Shown: in pieces, positions 12,186 to 22,745 of the stretch
Numbering within the stretch: position 1 is the stretch's first letter
Layout: the number at the start of each line of letters is the position of its first letter
Assembly (NCBI GenBank): GCA_028023455.1
Contig: JAQFVV010000031.1
Span: 5,560,926 to 5,624,925, forward strand
Direction of reading: 5' to 3'
DNA from: Epiperipatus broadwayi
Taxonomy: Eukaryota; Onychophora; Udeonychophora; Euonychophora; Peripatidae
DNA: 64,000 nucleotides
Notes under the pieces: model-generated
Told to the model about the DNA's origin: nothing
The model's database searches: none
What the model saw: only the letters and a program-made list of their open reading frames with translations
Made by a program: the position numbers and the translations under genes

Positions 12186-14480
12186 GGTTTTAATGAATAT
12201 ATTATACATATTAGAAATTTATTAATTTTTTACTTTGAAAAGCATGAATAGAAGAAAAAAAATGTTGAAAAAATATTTTGCTATAAAAACTAAGAAATAT
12301 ATGAATTTATTAAGATGCATAATGGTTGCACAATAAAGAAATGTTTAACAAATTTAATAATGTTTCTGAAAATGTGCCTTATGTTCAAAAATCTCTGAAT
12401 TTTTTAAAAAAAAAACTATTTTGCATAATATTGCATTAATTAAATTCTATTTATTATGTGTTTATTTTTTTAAAATTTATATTTCTTTAGCCTTGCTATT
12501 TGTTTTATTAAAAATTATCTAAACAACGATAATTATATGCAAAAAGAATAATAAGACATTATCAATATTCTTATTTTATGATATAACAATAAATTTTAGT
12601 TTATATATATATTAAGCAATTTTAAATTTATGCAATACATGATATGTTAATTTTAATAATCGAGCATACATGAATGTATTGAAATCAAATGTTCCTTTTT
12701 TTCTGCAGTTTTTTAAAGTTCCATATCGCATTAATTATATATTTTTTAAATACGGTAGATAGATAGATATCTTACCTTTTTTTCTAACCATGGGTAAAGT
12801 AAGTGATATGAATACGAGAGTGAGTGAAAGCTTAATACGCATTATATTAATAGGATATGGATGTGCAGTATTCATTTTATATTTTTGTGTTATTGTGCCT
12901 CTCTGCATAAAATATTTTCAATTGACTGCTATGTAAAGTATATTTTATTAGCATTTTGTAGTCGTCCATTTCTAAGAAGTATTAATAGGTCTTCTTTTAT
13001 TGATTCATCAATCGATTAGTTGGACAAAGTCAGCGTTACTCAGCCAAAAAATATTATACATAAATCGAGCACCGAAGATTCTTTACAAAGCCAATAAGAA
13101 AAAAAAAGAATATATTTTTTAGCAAAATTACACAACAAATCAAAGGTGATTACATGAAAACTTTGTATAGAATTAATTTGATTGTTTTTAATGATATATT
13201 CTAGTTTTATAATCCAGAATGCGTAATCTTTTTTTTTGTCGTTTGTAACATAAAGTTTTGTTTGTTATTTTGAAAAAAAAAAAAAAAAAGTTTTGTTTGT
13301 TTGTTTTCAAAAAATGGACTTCATTTCCGCTATTTTATTTATTTGTATGTTTTGTTAGTTTTATACTGAAAAGAAAATAGTCTCCAAAATATTATTATGA
13401 AATTCAGTTCTTATGTTTCTGTCAGTTAAAACCTTAGCCATATGGATAGACTTTTTATGTTGTTGTTGTTTTTTTTCGTAAAAAATGAGATATTTATGAC
13501 AGTCATATATTTGCAGTGAATAAGAAATAATAAATAATAATGTCAACAAATCCTTGCACAATATATGCTAAAATAAGAACCGGTTCTTTACTCTAGAGCC
13601 ACCTATATCAATGTTGAATAATCAGTAAATAGCAAATGGAAATATATTTAAATTCCCATCTACAGAACAGTTTCTGGCTTCTGGTTTTTATCAAAAAGAC
13701 ATGACATTTAAAGGTAGAAGTTAACCGTTATATATTTAGCAACCAACTTTAATTCTGTTTTATTATTCAAGCTAAAAACTCGAAATTCAAAACACATTCA
13801 ATTATAGAATTCACCTGCATAGTTTGATAAAACATAAAAAAGACATATATAAAATTTATTGCTGCATAACAAGTTCTATAACAGGCTGTGTGGCTTTTCT
13901 ATTGCCTTCATATGAAACAGAGAATTGTACAAATTAAATTCTATAAAAGCTGGAGGAACACTTACAAGCGAAAACGTTAATAAAAAATATTTAAATAGAC
14001 AACGCTATCTTAAAACTTCATAAGAATTTCTATGACTAAAATTATCTCGATTGGAATCATTTCTGATCCGCATAATCGAGAATCTGATATTTTACCCATT
14101 AAGCTAAACTGCATAGTACTTGATAATAATGAAGATATATGAAAACTGAAAGTATCCCAACTCTTTTTTTTTTTTATAAGTAAACAAATATTATATAAGG
14201 CGGTATAAGTATTAATTGGAAGATTATTTGCTACTATATGTAAAATAAACTCTGATTAAAAGTAACGCATATGAATGACAAAACACATGTAAGTGAATGT
14301 GTGAAACATAATACATATATTATAAAATATTAATATCAGAGAGCATTTTTGAAGAAATACAGCAAATTCATGTCATTTATAAAATCGACCAAAGCAAATT
14401 AGTTTTGCGCTCAGTAATCATATTTTTTTATTATTTTGGTTTACATATTGATATAGGAATGTTTTCTTATATATATATAA
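12186..14480. other. AT-rich non-coding stretch
   Basis: No gene or element recognised. Contains poly-T/A runs (for example near 13275 and 14162) and short random frames only. Confidence 0.5.
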
Positions 14481-14626
14481 TCAAAAATACCCCAAATCCA
14501 AAACTCCATCAGACTATCAAAAAAAAAAAAAAAAATCTAAAACACTACCAATATATTCATTGGTAGTGTTTTAGATTTTATTTTCTTGGCTATTCTGGTG
14601 GAGTTTCAGATTTGGGGTAATTTTGA
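14481..14626. repeat. Hairpin-forming foldback (~146 bp)
   Basis: Outer arms TCAAAAATACCCCAAATCCA... and ...ATTTGGGGTAATTTTGA are near complements. Inside is a perfect ~21-bp inverted pair around ACACTACCAAT/ATTGGTAGTGT with a short loop (~14553-14558). A downstream tail (TTGACTAATTTAGCTTTAT) leads into (TA)n at 14659. The right arm and tail are shared with 32010-32100. (TA)n also lies directly to the left, so the unit sits between TA tracts. Confidence 0.8.
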
Positions 14627-14717
14627 TTATTTATTGACTAATTTAGCTTTATGCTTTTAATATATATATATAATACATATTTTGCGGGTTCATCCGTGTT
14701 AAAATATTTTAAATACT

Positions 14718-14752
14718 GACGTTTCGACTTGGTATCACAAGTCATCCACTGA
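14718..14752 (-). ncRNA. Degenerate hammerhead-like motif of the PLE
   Basis: Minus strand reads GTGGATGA, then a perfect GACTTG/CAAGTC stem with a short loop, then CGAAACGTC. The GAAAC-GTC end and stem II match PLE-type hammerheads, but the first core strand is TGGATGA rather than CTGATGA (two changes). It lies about 60 nt after the PLE stop codon. Probably inactive. Confidence 0.5.
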
Positions 14753-14810
14753 GTAATAAAAAAGAGAAAGACAGTTGTAGAGGCGCTACAATCACTGATT
14801 TGAAAAAACG

Positions 14811-15026
14811 TTAAAGTTCCACCAATAGCAAAAATGTTAAATTAAGAATGTTTTTTTTAAAAAAATCTTTCCAAATAGGAGGAAGTTTGCTTGTATCATC
14901 TCGCTTATTTATACAATCTGGTCTTTTAAGTATCTCAATGGCTTCTCTCATTTTACACTGGTATAGATTATCACATCTGGATATGATCCTGGTACTAGAA
15001 AAATTAATTTTATGACCTGAAACCAT
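14811..15026 (-). pseudogene. PLE C-terminus, region after GIY-YIG core
   Basis: A 71-residue open frame beginning SGHKINFSSTRIISR and continuing REAIEILKRPDCINKRDD and LPPIWKDFF. The series H-x-I-x-F, I-I-x-R, K-x-R-E-A-I-E-I, N-x-x-D-D, L-P-P-I-W is the typical tail following the GIY-YIG nuclease in Penelope-like proteins. The apparent start Met is internal: the same frame continues upstream (SLHT) to the (TA)n boundary. Only the tail is left, so no activity is expected. Confidence 0.7.
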
Positions 15027-15066
15027 AGTATGGAGTGAGGGTACTGATGATATATATATATATATA

Positions 15067-15958
15067 GAAACTCATTTAATTCCTACTATAAAATAATATG
15101 AATTAAACAAAATTCATTTTCTTTAAAATATTTTTTATTGAATCCATTAATAAAATTTTCTATTTTTTTTTTTTTAAAGACGATGTTTAATATATTTTTA
15201 TACAAATAAAATTATAATTATTATTAAATCAAATTAAAGTCCATACATATATAGAAGTACATCTTTCAAGATCATCATTAATATGAGAGTACAGAAGTTA
15301 ACTTTTTCTCAGATAAAAGTTAAAAATACTTTAATTTCCATTATTTTCTAATTTTATTTCACAGTGACTGACCATCATTACAAAATAATGTTTTGGAACG
15401 AAGATTTTGAATGATGTTGAATGAAATGTTTAAATGGTTGAACGAATTTCGCTCAGCAACTAAGACAAACATGTTACAAAAATTATAAAGTCACTCGAAA
15501 AACAAATTATCAATATCAAAACGAACATTTATTTTAAAATATTTGAAAAAAATGTATTGAATTCAATGACTATTATATGAACGTGTGTGTGTTTTCTATT
15601 GATTTTGTTTCTATGAAGTGATAGTGTTTTTTTTTTTAAATAAAATATTCGACAGAAATATGTATGTTGTATACTAATATAAAAAAGAACTGTCTTAAAC
15701 AGTTGAACGCAAAATAAAGATTTTATATCTTGACACGCCTTTAACTAATGCACTAGTCTAGATTCCATCTCATGTCAATTAGATTGAACCTTTACCATCA
15801 TGAATCAAGAAATCTATGGGTAGATAATGTATAGCCATTAATAGAAACAGACCAAAAGTTGATGAAGCTCAGTGAATCCATTTGTTTTCACTTTGGAAGG
15901 GAATCCAGTTATAAATAATCAGCCCAATTGGAGGTAAATGAGACAATGGCAGGATGAA
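15067..15958. other. AT-rich non-coding stretch
   Basis: Nothing recognised apart from homopolymer runs. Confidence 0.5.
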
Positions 15959-15959
15959 T

Positions 15960-16362
15960 ATTGTCCACAGTATGATTAAAGTAATGAGGCAAATTCCTGT
16001 TAAAAATGAAGACTGCTAGAACCTAATTCAGACATGAAACAAGCTATTACAGACCTGCTGGAAGTGTCACTATAGATAATCATGAGGCAAGGTGATAATC
16101 TACAGTTGGATGTTGTAAGTGAAATCCCTTACAGAAGTAGTTGCACTGCAACTAAATATTATACATTTTCCATATACCGTTGGCTTGGTATAACATTTAG
16201 TTCTTGTGCAACCATTTCTGTAAGAAATCTCAAGTATCCTTTTAAGCTTACCTATTACTTCTATCTATATCATGACAGCTTGTTTCATATCTGAATTAGG
16301 TTCTACAAACTTTTAATTCTAATGTAAACTTACCTCACTGCTTTAACCAGATTGTGGACAAT
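15960..16362. repeat. Long hairpin-forming foldback (~400 bp)
   Basis: ATTGTCCACA at 15960 and TGTGGACAAT ending at 16362 are the outer ends of two ~190-bp imperfect arms that pair almost to the centre (~16168); AGAACCTAATTCAGA has its complement in the right arm, and the TTGCACTGCAACTAAAT block pairs with its mirror further in. Frames at 16082 (plus) and 16343 (minus) lie in or across the arms and are not genes. It could be a MITE-like element or a source of hairpin RNA. No hammerhead core was found in it. Confidence 0.85.
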
Positions 16363-18104
16363 GTTTGTGCTGACAATTTTGTCTGACAGTATATTTTGTT
16401 GTTTCCTTTATCTCTAACTGAATTTGACTATAGCCATATCCCCTTGCAAAATGAAAACAATGTGATTTACTGAATATCACCACACATTGACCTGTTTTCA
16501 CTATTGAATATACATTATCTATGTATATATTCATTGGTTTGTAGTGATGAATGATCAAACTGAATGAGATAAGATGGAATTTGGAGTAGTCCATTAGTTG
16601 AAGATAATTTGACATATAACTTTCAAATATTCAGAAGAAAATGAAAGGGAAAAAAATTGATACTCAAGAGGGCAAACAAAGGTACCATAGGATTATGTGT
16701 GTATAATGTTTTACATCCTAATGCAACAGCTAGATAACTAATTAAAAGCAATCTTTGGATAGCTACGTTAATTATATAAAGATCTGTTTATCTTAAAATA
16801 ATAAAGTAGATTAAAAATCTCAGTAACTTAAAAAAATGTAGTTTGATCAATTAAAACTTCTGCATATATTTTGTAACAGTATGAAAAGATTTACTAATTA
16901 AAAATTGATTTCCTATTCATTTGCCATGCAAATCAGGTTACTTATCACTGCATGTCCATGCTAACTCTTTCTACTTTATTATATTAATCTTAAGCCATCA
17001 AACTAATGCACAAATTGTAAGACAAATATTGAATATTATGTTAATAATAATAAAGAGTATATGATAAAATTAGGTAATAAATCCATTGTAATATCTGCTA
17101 TTCACAAATATGCATAAAATTCAATATAAATAAATGCATAAATGAAAATGAGACCAAGAATCATTAGGCAACACTAATATGATTTTTATAGCACTGCATA
17201 CACGAGTAAATTATAATACAAATTATATTAATAAAAATAAATATTAAATTAAATAAATAAATATCTGATGTGTACACCATTCTACACACTCATTTTATTT
17301 ATTTTAATATTGATTGGCTATAGTCTTTTTTTAGAAATGTCCTTCTATATTCTTTTGCAAAAAGAATAGATAAATAAATATATTGAAAATATTTATACAA
17401 GTTAGAAATAAATATATGACTCCAATACTAACATATATGTATAGGCATAAAATAAACTTTGAACATTTGTAAAATAAACTATATTATTTTGACTATACAT
17501 ATCGATTACTGTTAGTGTGTGGCTGTTTAAACATTTATAATTTATGTTGAATTGGTTAATGTTTCATATATGAAGCTAAGCAGAAATTTTATATAAGATA
17601 TAAATCATAAAACTTTTAATAAAAGAGACTCGATAAATATATATCTTAAATATTGCATAAAGCATTTGCTCTGTCATGTCATGTCATTTTATTTTATTCT
17701 CTTTTAAATGAAACATATCTTTGTTTTATTAATAACAAATATACTTCTTAATTTGATAATATATAAAATATTTTTACATTTTCTCTATTTAACATAAAAC
17801 ATAAATACTGTTACATATTCACTATCAACTTTATTATATTTAATAATTATCTCAATTGTCCTATAAGTAAAATATTTGTTTTAAAAACTTATACTTCATA
17901 TAAAATAATAATACCTTTGCTTCATGTACATACATTAATATGAGGTCCACACCTCGAATGCAAATTTATACTCAAACCACACAATCTTGTCACAAGTGAA
18001 TATATAATAAAGTAAAAATATCTTATCAGTTTCACAAATAAGCCTTATGTTGTTGACAAATTCATATTTCAAGTGTATATTTTAATTTTAATTTATCTAC
18101 GTTT
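16363..18104. other. AT-rich non-coding stretch
   Basis: No gene, RNA or element recognised. Confidence 0.5.
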
Positions 18105-18614
18105 ATTATAAATTTATTTAAATGCACATTGATTACGTAAGTAATATTTACTAAAGCTATAACCTCAAGAATATGTGCGTAAAAATGCAATAGTAGGGAC
18201 CTCTACAAGACTTAACAACAAGCTTATATTTTGAAAGAAAAGAGGGGTACCCTTCTCAGTAAATATTACTTACATAATCAATGTGCATTTAAATAAAATT
18301 TATAATTACAACTTTAAATTATCGTAATAGATTTCTAACTATAAGATCTTTCCATTGACTAGTAAATCTAAAGATTTTGCGAGTATTAATATGTAATAAG
18401 AAATGTGGACCTAATCAGTGAAATATTGAATAGCTTCATGCTCTCAGATCTAACCGCTTCAGCTTTACCTATTTATATAGAAAGTAGGTTGAAGTAAAGA
18501 AGGGTTCTCCTTTTTTCTTCCAAAACGTAAGCTTGTGGTTAAGACCTGTAGAGGTCCCTGCTATCACATTTTTACACGCATATTCTTGAGATTACAACCT
18601 CAGTAAATATTACT
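18105..18614. repeat. Nested foldbacks
   Basis: Inner pair: TTTAAATGCACATTGATTAC near 18116 against its near complement ending about 18304. Second pair: the ~100 bp at 18140-18240 (AGTAATATTTACTAA..., GGGACCTCTACAAGACTTAA) against 18518-18614 in inverse orientation. The two foldbacks share the AGTAATATTTACT segment, so one arm takes part in two alternative hairpins. No coding content. Confidence 0.75.
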
Positions 18615-19940
18615 AAATTTATTTTAAAAAATACAAACAATATTAAATCATTCAATAATAATGTGTATGCATATATTTTTTTGATTATTTCTTTTAATAA
18701 TCGATAAATATTCAAATGTGTGTGCATAGAAAATCAATGAAACCATTTTCCTGTCAATAATTTTTTTAATGTTATTCTTAAAATTGATTATTTTCTTAAA
18801 AGTTAAGAGTAAGTAAACCGAACATTTTAATCATTATTAAAATGATTTAACTTTCTAATATTAATTTGAAATAAAACAAAGACATTATCATAGAAATCAC
18901 TTTAATTTGTTTTAAAGTGCACTACACAAAATAATTGTTTAAGCAGTAACAAGTTTGATGTTTTCTTTCATTCAGTACCCACTTTATGATCTCATAATAA
19001 AGCTCCTAATGATATTATTTATATGTTGATTAATGTCGTTAAATATTTCACATGTGGTTTTCATCATATAATCTTTATTAAATGGTCTATAGGATGATAA
19101 AGATAGAGGCACAAACTTAAGCTATTCTATTACGCCATTAATACAATTGTTTAAAAATCTGGTCAGTGAGAAAAATAAATTTTCTTTGATCTTATTAGAA
19201 ATCCATTTTTGTTTATACATTCCAAAATAAATAAATAGGTCCTTGTTTAATTATAATTTATGTTGACAAAATTTTATGTTGTTATTCAGACCAATAGCTT
19301 AGATTGCTTCTTTTCTCTTCTCCACTTTCTCATCTATCAGACTATTAAATTCAAGAAAATCATTTTATAGTGTCACATTCAACATAATATTTTTTAAAGA
19401 AAACTAATTATAAATAACAAATATATAAAATATATTTTAACATAATAATTAATCACAATAATTTCCTTTTATTATTTATTTATTTTCAACAAAATTAATC
19501 ATTAAAATTTATTATTATATTTATTATTCATAGAACAAATATAAATAAATATATGATTTGGATGTGTTTGTTTACATTTATTCCACACATATACATTTGA
19601 TTCCATTCTCTTTATAATCATGTTATCTATCAATAGTCAAAATAAAAATTTTAGTTATTAATTTATACCAACGTTTTTAACGTTTGAAAAAGAAAAGATT
19701 CTTCAAGATTATAATATTTAAAACTTGCGGAGCTTAATAACCATGATTTTACTTCATAACAAAATTATGTGAGTTAACTGTGTAGAAGAAAACTAACTAA
19801 ATAATTTAACTTATTTTTTTCTATTATGTTTTATTATATTATTATGATTCTTTTCAATAAACTGTCATCTGAAATTAACCGCTTCAATTCTTCTCTTTTT
19901 CATAAAAAAGAAATAATGTAAATGCTTATCCACATTCAAT
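18615..19940. other. AT-rich non-coding stretch
   Basis: No gene or element recognised. Confidence 0.5.
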
Positions 19941-19944
19941 CATC

Positions 19945-20180
19945 AGATTTTCAATGGTATGGATGGCTGAAGAGTTGGATGTTGGAGTAGATTAAAACCC
20001 ATTAAAGTATAAAGAATTGCTATCTTGATATAAAATGAGTACTGATTATATATGTGTGGGGAGATGATAATTTGGATCAACTGATGAGTGCTGATTATTT
20101 ATCTTTGCTACATGTGTGTTGTCGTGTGTATCAATAGTATGAGATAGTGTGGATAGTGTAAGGTTGCTTGAAGGTCTGAA
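19945..20180 (+). repeat. Family B dispersed copy with damaged HHR
   Basis: Shares the order GGATGGCTGAAGAGTTGGA, GATAATTTGGATCAACTGATGA, TTATTTATCTTTG with the copies at 31.1-32.4 kb. The core CTGATGA is at 20081-20087 and is followed by GTGCTG, but the rest of stem II, GAAA and stem III are deleted, so no ribozyme remains. Confidence 0.65.
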
Positions 20181-20299
20181 ATTAAATCCCCTATATTTAA
20201 AATATTTCTTTTACATTAATGCCTAATTATTTCCTTATTCTTCTTCTATTCCTTGTATAATTTGTTATGCATCATCAAATATATATATATAAGCTGTTA

Positions 20300-20739
20300 A
20301 TGACTGATTTTTACTAATATAATTTTGCTATTAGGGCTTTGGCTATATTAAATTGCTAAGCCTACTAATATATGGGATCACTGAATTAAGTTCAGGCTCA
20401 TATAGTTTCTTTGGTTAAAGAGCTGAGTTTGAATACATGTAGGTGTATGAAGAATTGGATCTTTTTCTTAATATTGAAGAATAAGATAAATGCTTGGCTT
20501 GAGATAATATTTTCAATCTAATGTCCTAGCTCCTCACTGATGAGAGCCATAGCTCAAAACCGGACTGGGGATGGGGACTATCATAAATAATAACTTCGGG
20601 TATTTTCTCTTGTACCATTTATCATAAAAAAAATAAATAAATAAGCTTGTTTAGAGCTATTAGCAGGCTCTTTATATATTACATATTGTAATACAAGCTA
20701 TATAGGTCATGTAAAATATGACTGATTTTTACTAATATA
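20300..20739 (+). repeat. Family C dispersed copy, ~418-bp unit with 22-bp direct ends
   Basis: ATGACTGATTTTTACTAATA starts at 20300 and again at 20718, giving a 22-bp direct repeat 418 bp apart. Either this is one tandem unit plus a short partial copy, or a long target duplication. (TA)n lies at 20279-20291 and again at the right edge (~20734-20748). Inside are GTTCAGGCTCATATAG... and GAGCTGAGTTTGAATACAT, also found in family A, and a hammerhead motif at 20532-20570. Confidence 0.65.
20532..20570 (+). ncRNA. Hammerhead-like motif, family C dispersed copy
   Basis: Stem I CCTCA (20532-20536) pairs with TGGGG (20566-20570). Core CTGATGA (20537-20543) is intact. Stem II GAGC/GCTC with loop CATA is perfect. 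AAAA replaces GAAA, and stem III ACCGGA is one change from the palindrome ACCGGT. Two deviations suggest recent loss of activity. Confidence 0.55.
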
Positions 20740-21169
20740 TATATATATTAATACTAACCAAATCATTTATTTTTGTTAAATATTCCCTAAATTACAAATT
20801 ATGACTATTTAATATTAACAATTGTATGCAAAGAATCATATTAATATAATGTACCACCTGTTAAGTGATCTCCATGTGATATTTACCCAATTTTCTGAAT
20901 AACTCTGTCATATGATATGTGCGGAGCTTAAATGTCAATGCTATCTTTTAAATTTGGTATTTTACATTGTATGACTCTCTGTAATATGATTTACAATTTT
21001 AAGTATATAACTAATATAAAAAAAAGATTCTCATCAATAGGTGCAGAATATTCCAATAAATATGTAATATTTCTTACATTTGATAAACTTATAATCTATT
21101 TTATCTTTATAGCATTCAGAAAGATTTCTCTGTTTTATTTTATCTTTAAACTTAAATGTTTAATAATAG
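20740..21169. other. AT-rich stretch, possible tail of the antisense Gypsy relic
   Basis: No clear motif. Read on the minus strand it follows the RT remnant at 21.2 kb but is too decayed to align by eye. The plus frame at 20932 is not a gene. Confidence 0.3.
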
Positions 21170-22340
21170 ACAGATGTACATCTCTTTCTATTAGAGTCAT
21201 AATATTAAGTTGGTGAGCATTAAGACATAATCTCATTGATCCATTTTTTATCACAACTACAGAATTATATGACATGGTCATTAACACATTCCTAATATTC
21301 TTCATTGCTAAATGTTATGAAGTTATTAAACTACCTCTTCTCTATTATGGAAAGATACTGAGTAAGAATTGTATTGATATAATCTGAGTGATTTGAAAAC
21401 GCCTTTATATAATGCAACTAATAAAATTTCCAGGATGTTTTGAATAGTTATTGACAGTTTGTCAGATATTGTTCTTTTAATTTAATTTTTGTGGAGATTA
21501 TTATTGTATGATACTTACACATTTAATTTATGTTTATTACAAATAAATATACTCATAGTATTATGTCCAAAATACAATGCTGTCTTTATATCAAAGCTGG
21601 GATTATCAAAAACACTTTGTCAAATGTTGGGATGTCTATTTGTAAAATAGTCTATAATTATTTGGTGTATAATTTTGTTTTTTCGTTATTGGCTGAAGTT
21701 ATATGGGTTTGCTTCAATGGTAAGGTCAAAACATTTAAATTTTTGCTCTTAACTCTTTGAAATAATTTATCATCAATAAAAGATATTTGGCTTCCAATAT
21801 CAACTAAAGTTTAGTAATAAATCTCTTTATTATCATTTGGATTGATGGACAGTTTTAACTACAATTGGGAGGCATTTCTAATCATCATCAAACATTAAAT
21901 TATGAATATATCGTAAAATTTTCTTTATAACATGTAAAATGTTCCTTATATCTTTTTGGAATCCTTATTGTATGTAACACCAGAATGAGGTCTGGGTCAG
22001 TTTTCCCAGATCCTATATGAACAAAAACAGCATGTTTAAAAATGGCATATTCCTTCCTTTGGTTTTGACATTTATTCCTTAACACATTTTAATGACAAGA
22101 ATAACCATTCCTTTCTTTCACTATGCATATTCCCTTTTTGCTTTGGATTAGCTATTGTGTCCTTTATCAGTGATCAGTCTAATGTAATGTCTTTGACTTA
22201 CAAAAGGTGTTTAAAATCTTGCTGTATATTATTCATATTCAGAAAATTAAAAATCTCAGCAACTTCTTCAAGAGTAGTATGCTCTGCCGTGATTAAAGTC
22301 TATTAGACATGCCTAGGTAAATTATGCTGTGTGATGTGAC
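21170..22340 (-). pseudogene. Antisense Gypsy-type gag-pol relic (protease and RT)
   Basis: Minus-strand translation with many breaks matches the Gypsy element at 33.7-45.6 kb in the same order. Near 22250-22360: LLGEQISHITQ (end of gag, weak). Near 21810-21600: VDIGSQISFIDDKLF then LNVLTLPLKQTHITSANN, corresponding to the retropepsin stretch LDSGSRISVISYAFY...IPTLPLKSIQVTMANN. Near 21390-21330: YSVSFHNREEV (compare PIPYQYREEI). Near 21280-21190: IKNGSMRLCLNAHQLN (compare KKKDGPMRFCLDAHQLN). RT beyond that is mostly lost. The plus frames at 21530 and 20932 are shadows. An old copy of a related element. Confidence 0.65.
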
Positions 22341-22470
22341 TAATTTGCTCTCCCAATAAAAGAAATGCAATTAATATACATAATTTAGATAAAACACTAT
22401 TAAAATTGAGTTAAACTTTTATGAATATTAAAAAGTGTAGGTGAAATCAGAAAGGGTTTTTAATGCATGT

Positions 22471-22745
22471 TTCACCATATAGTAAAAGCCTCTGCAATAT
22501 ATATCATTGCAAAAACCTTCAAATAAACATTTATGATAATCAAAACTAGTAATAAATTTCATAACTTCCTTTAAGCTTGCATTTTATGATCACTAGATGG
22601 AGCTTTACCTTTTACTATATAGTGAAACTGAACTGATTTTAGACCCATATATCTATCTAGTTTGGTAAGCTAGGTTTGAAGACATTATGTGTCTCATAAA
22701 TTCATGCTTTCAAACTGATAGAAACATGTTTGATAAATGGTGACT
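22471..22745. repeat. Family A pieces in head-to-head orientation
   Basis: 22471-22615 is the reverse complement of the family A segment from GGTA..CCATCT to GCAGAGGCTTTTACTATAT. 22610-22745 continues in plus orientation (CTGAACTGATTTTAGACCCA, GGTTTGAAGACATTATGTGT, TTCATGC). The two meet at ACTATATAGT. The copy ends before the ribozyme region. Confidence 0.65.

Larger units (their letters stand above)
14674..15047 (-). mobile_element. Penelope-like element (PLE) 3' fragment between (TA)n tracts
   Basis: Minus-strand order: C-terminal end of the GIY-YIG endonuclease region (15047 to 14808), a short 3' UTR, and a hammerhead-like motif (14752-14718). The piece is bounded by (TA)n at 15048-15066 and 14659-14673. 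PLEs are known to combine a telomerase-related RT with a GIY-YIG endonuclease and to carry hammerhead motifs in their repeats, which fits this order. RT is absent, so this is a 5'-truncated copy. Confidence 0.7.

Noticed and set aside
16082-16615. 70- and 90-residue frames (plus 16082, minus 16343)
   Set aside because: They lie in or across the foldback arms and have no family motifs.
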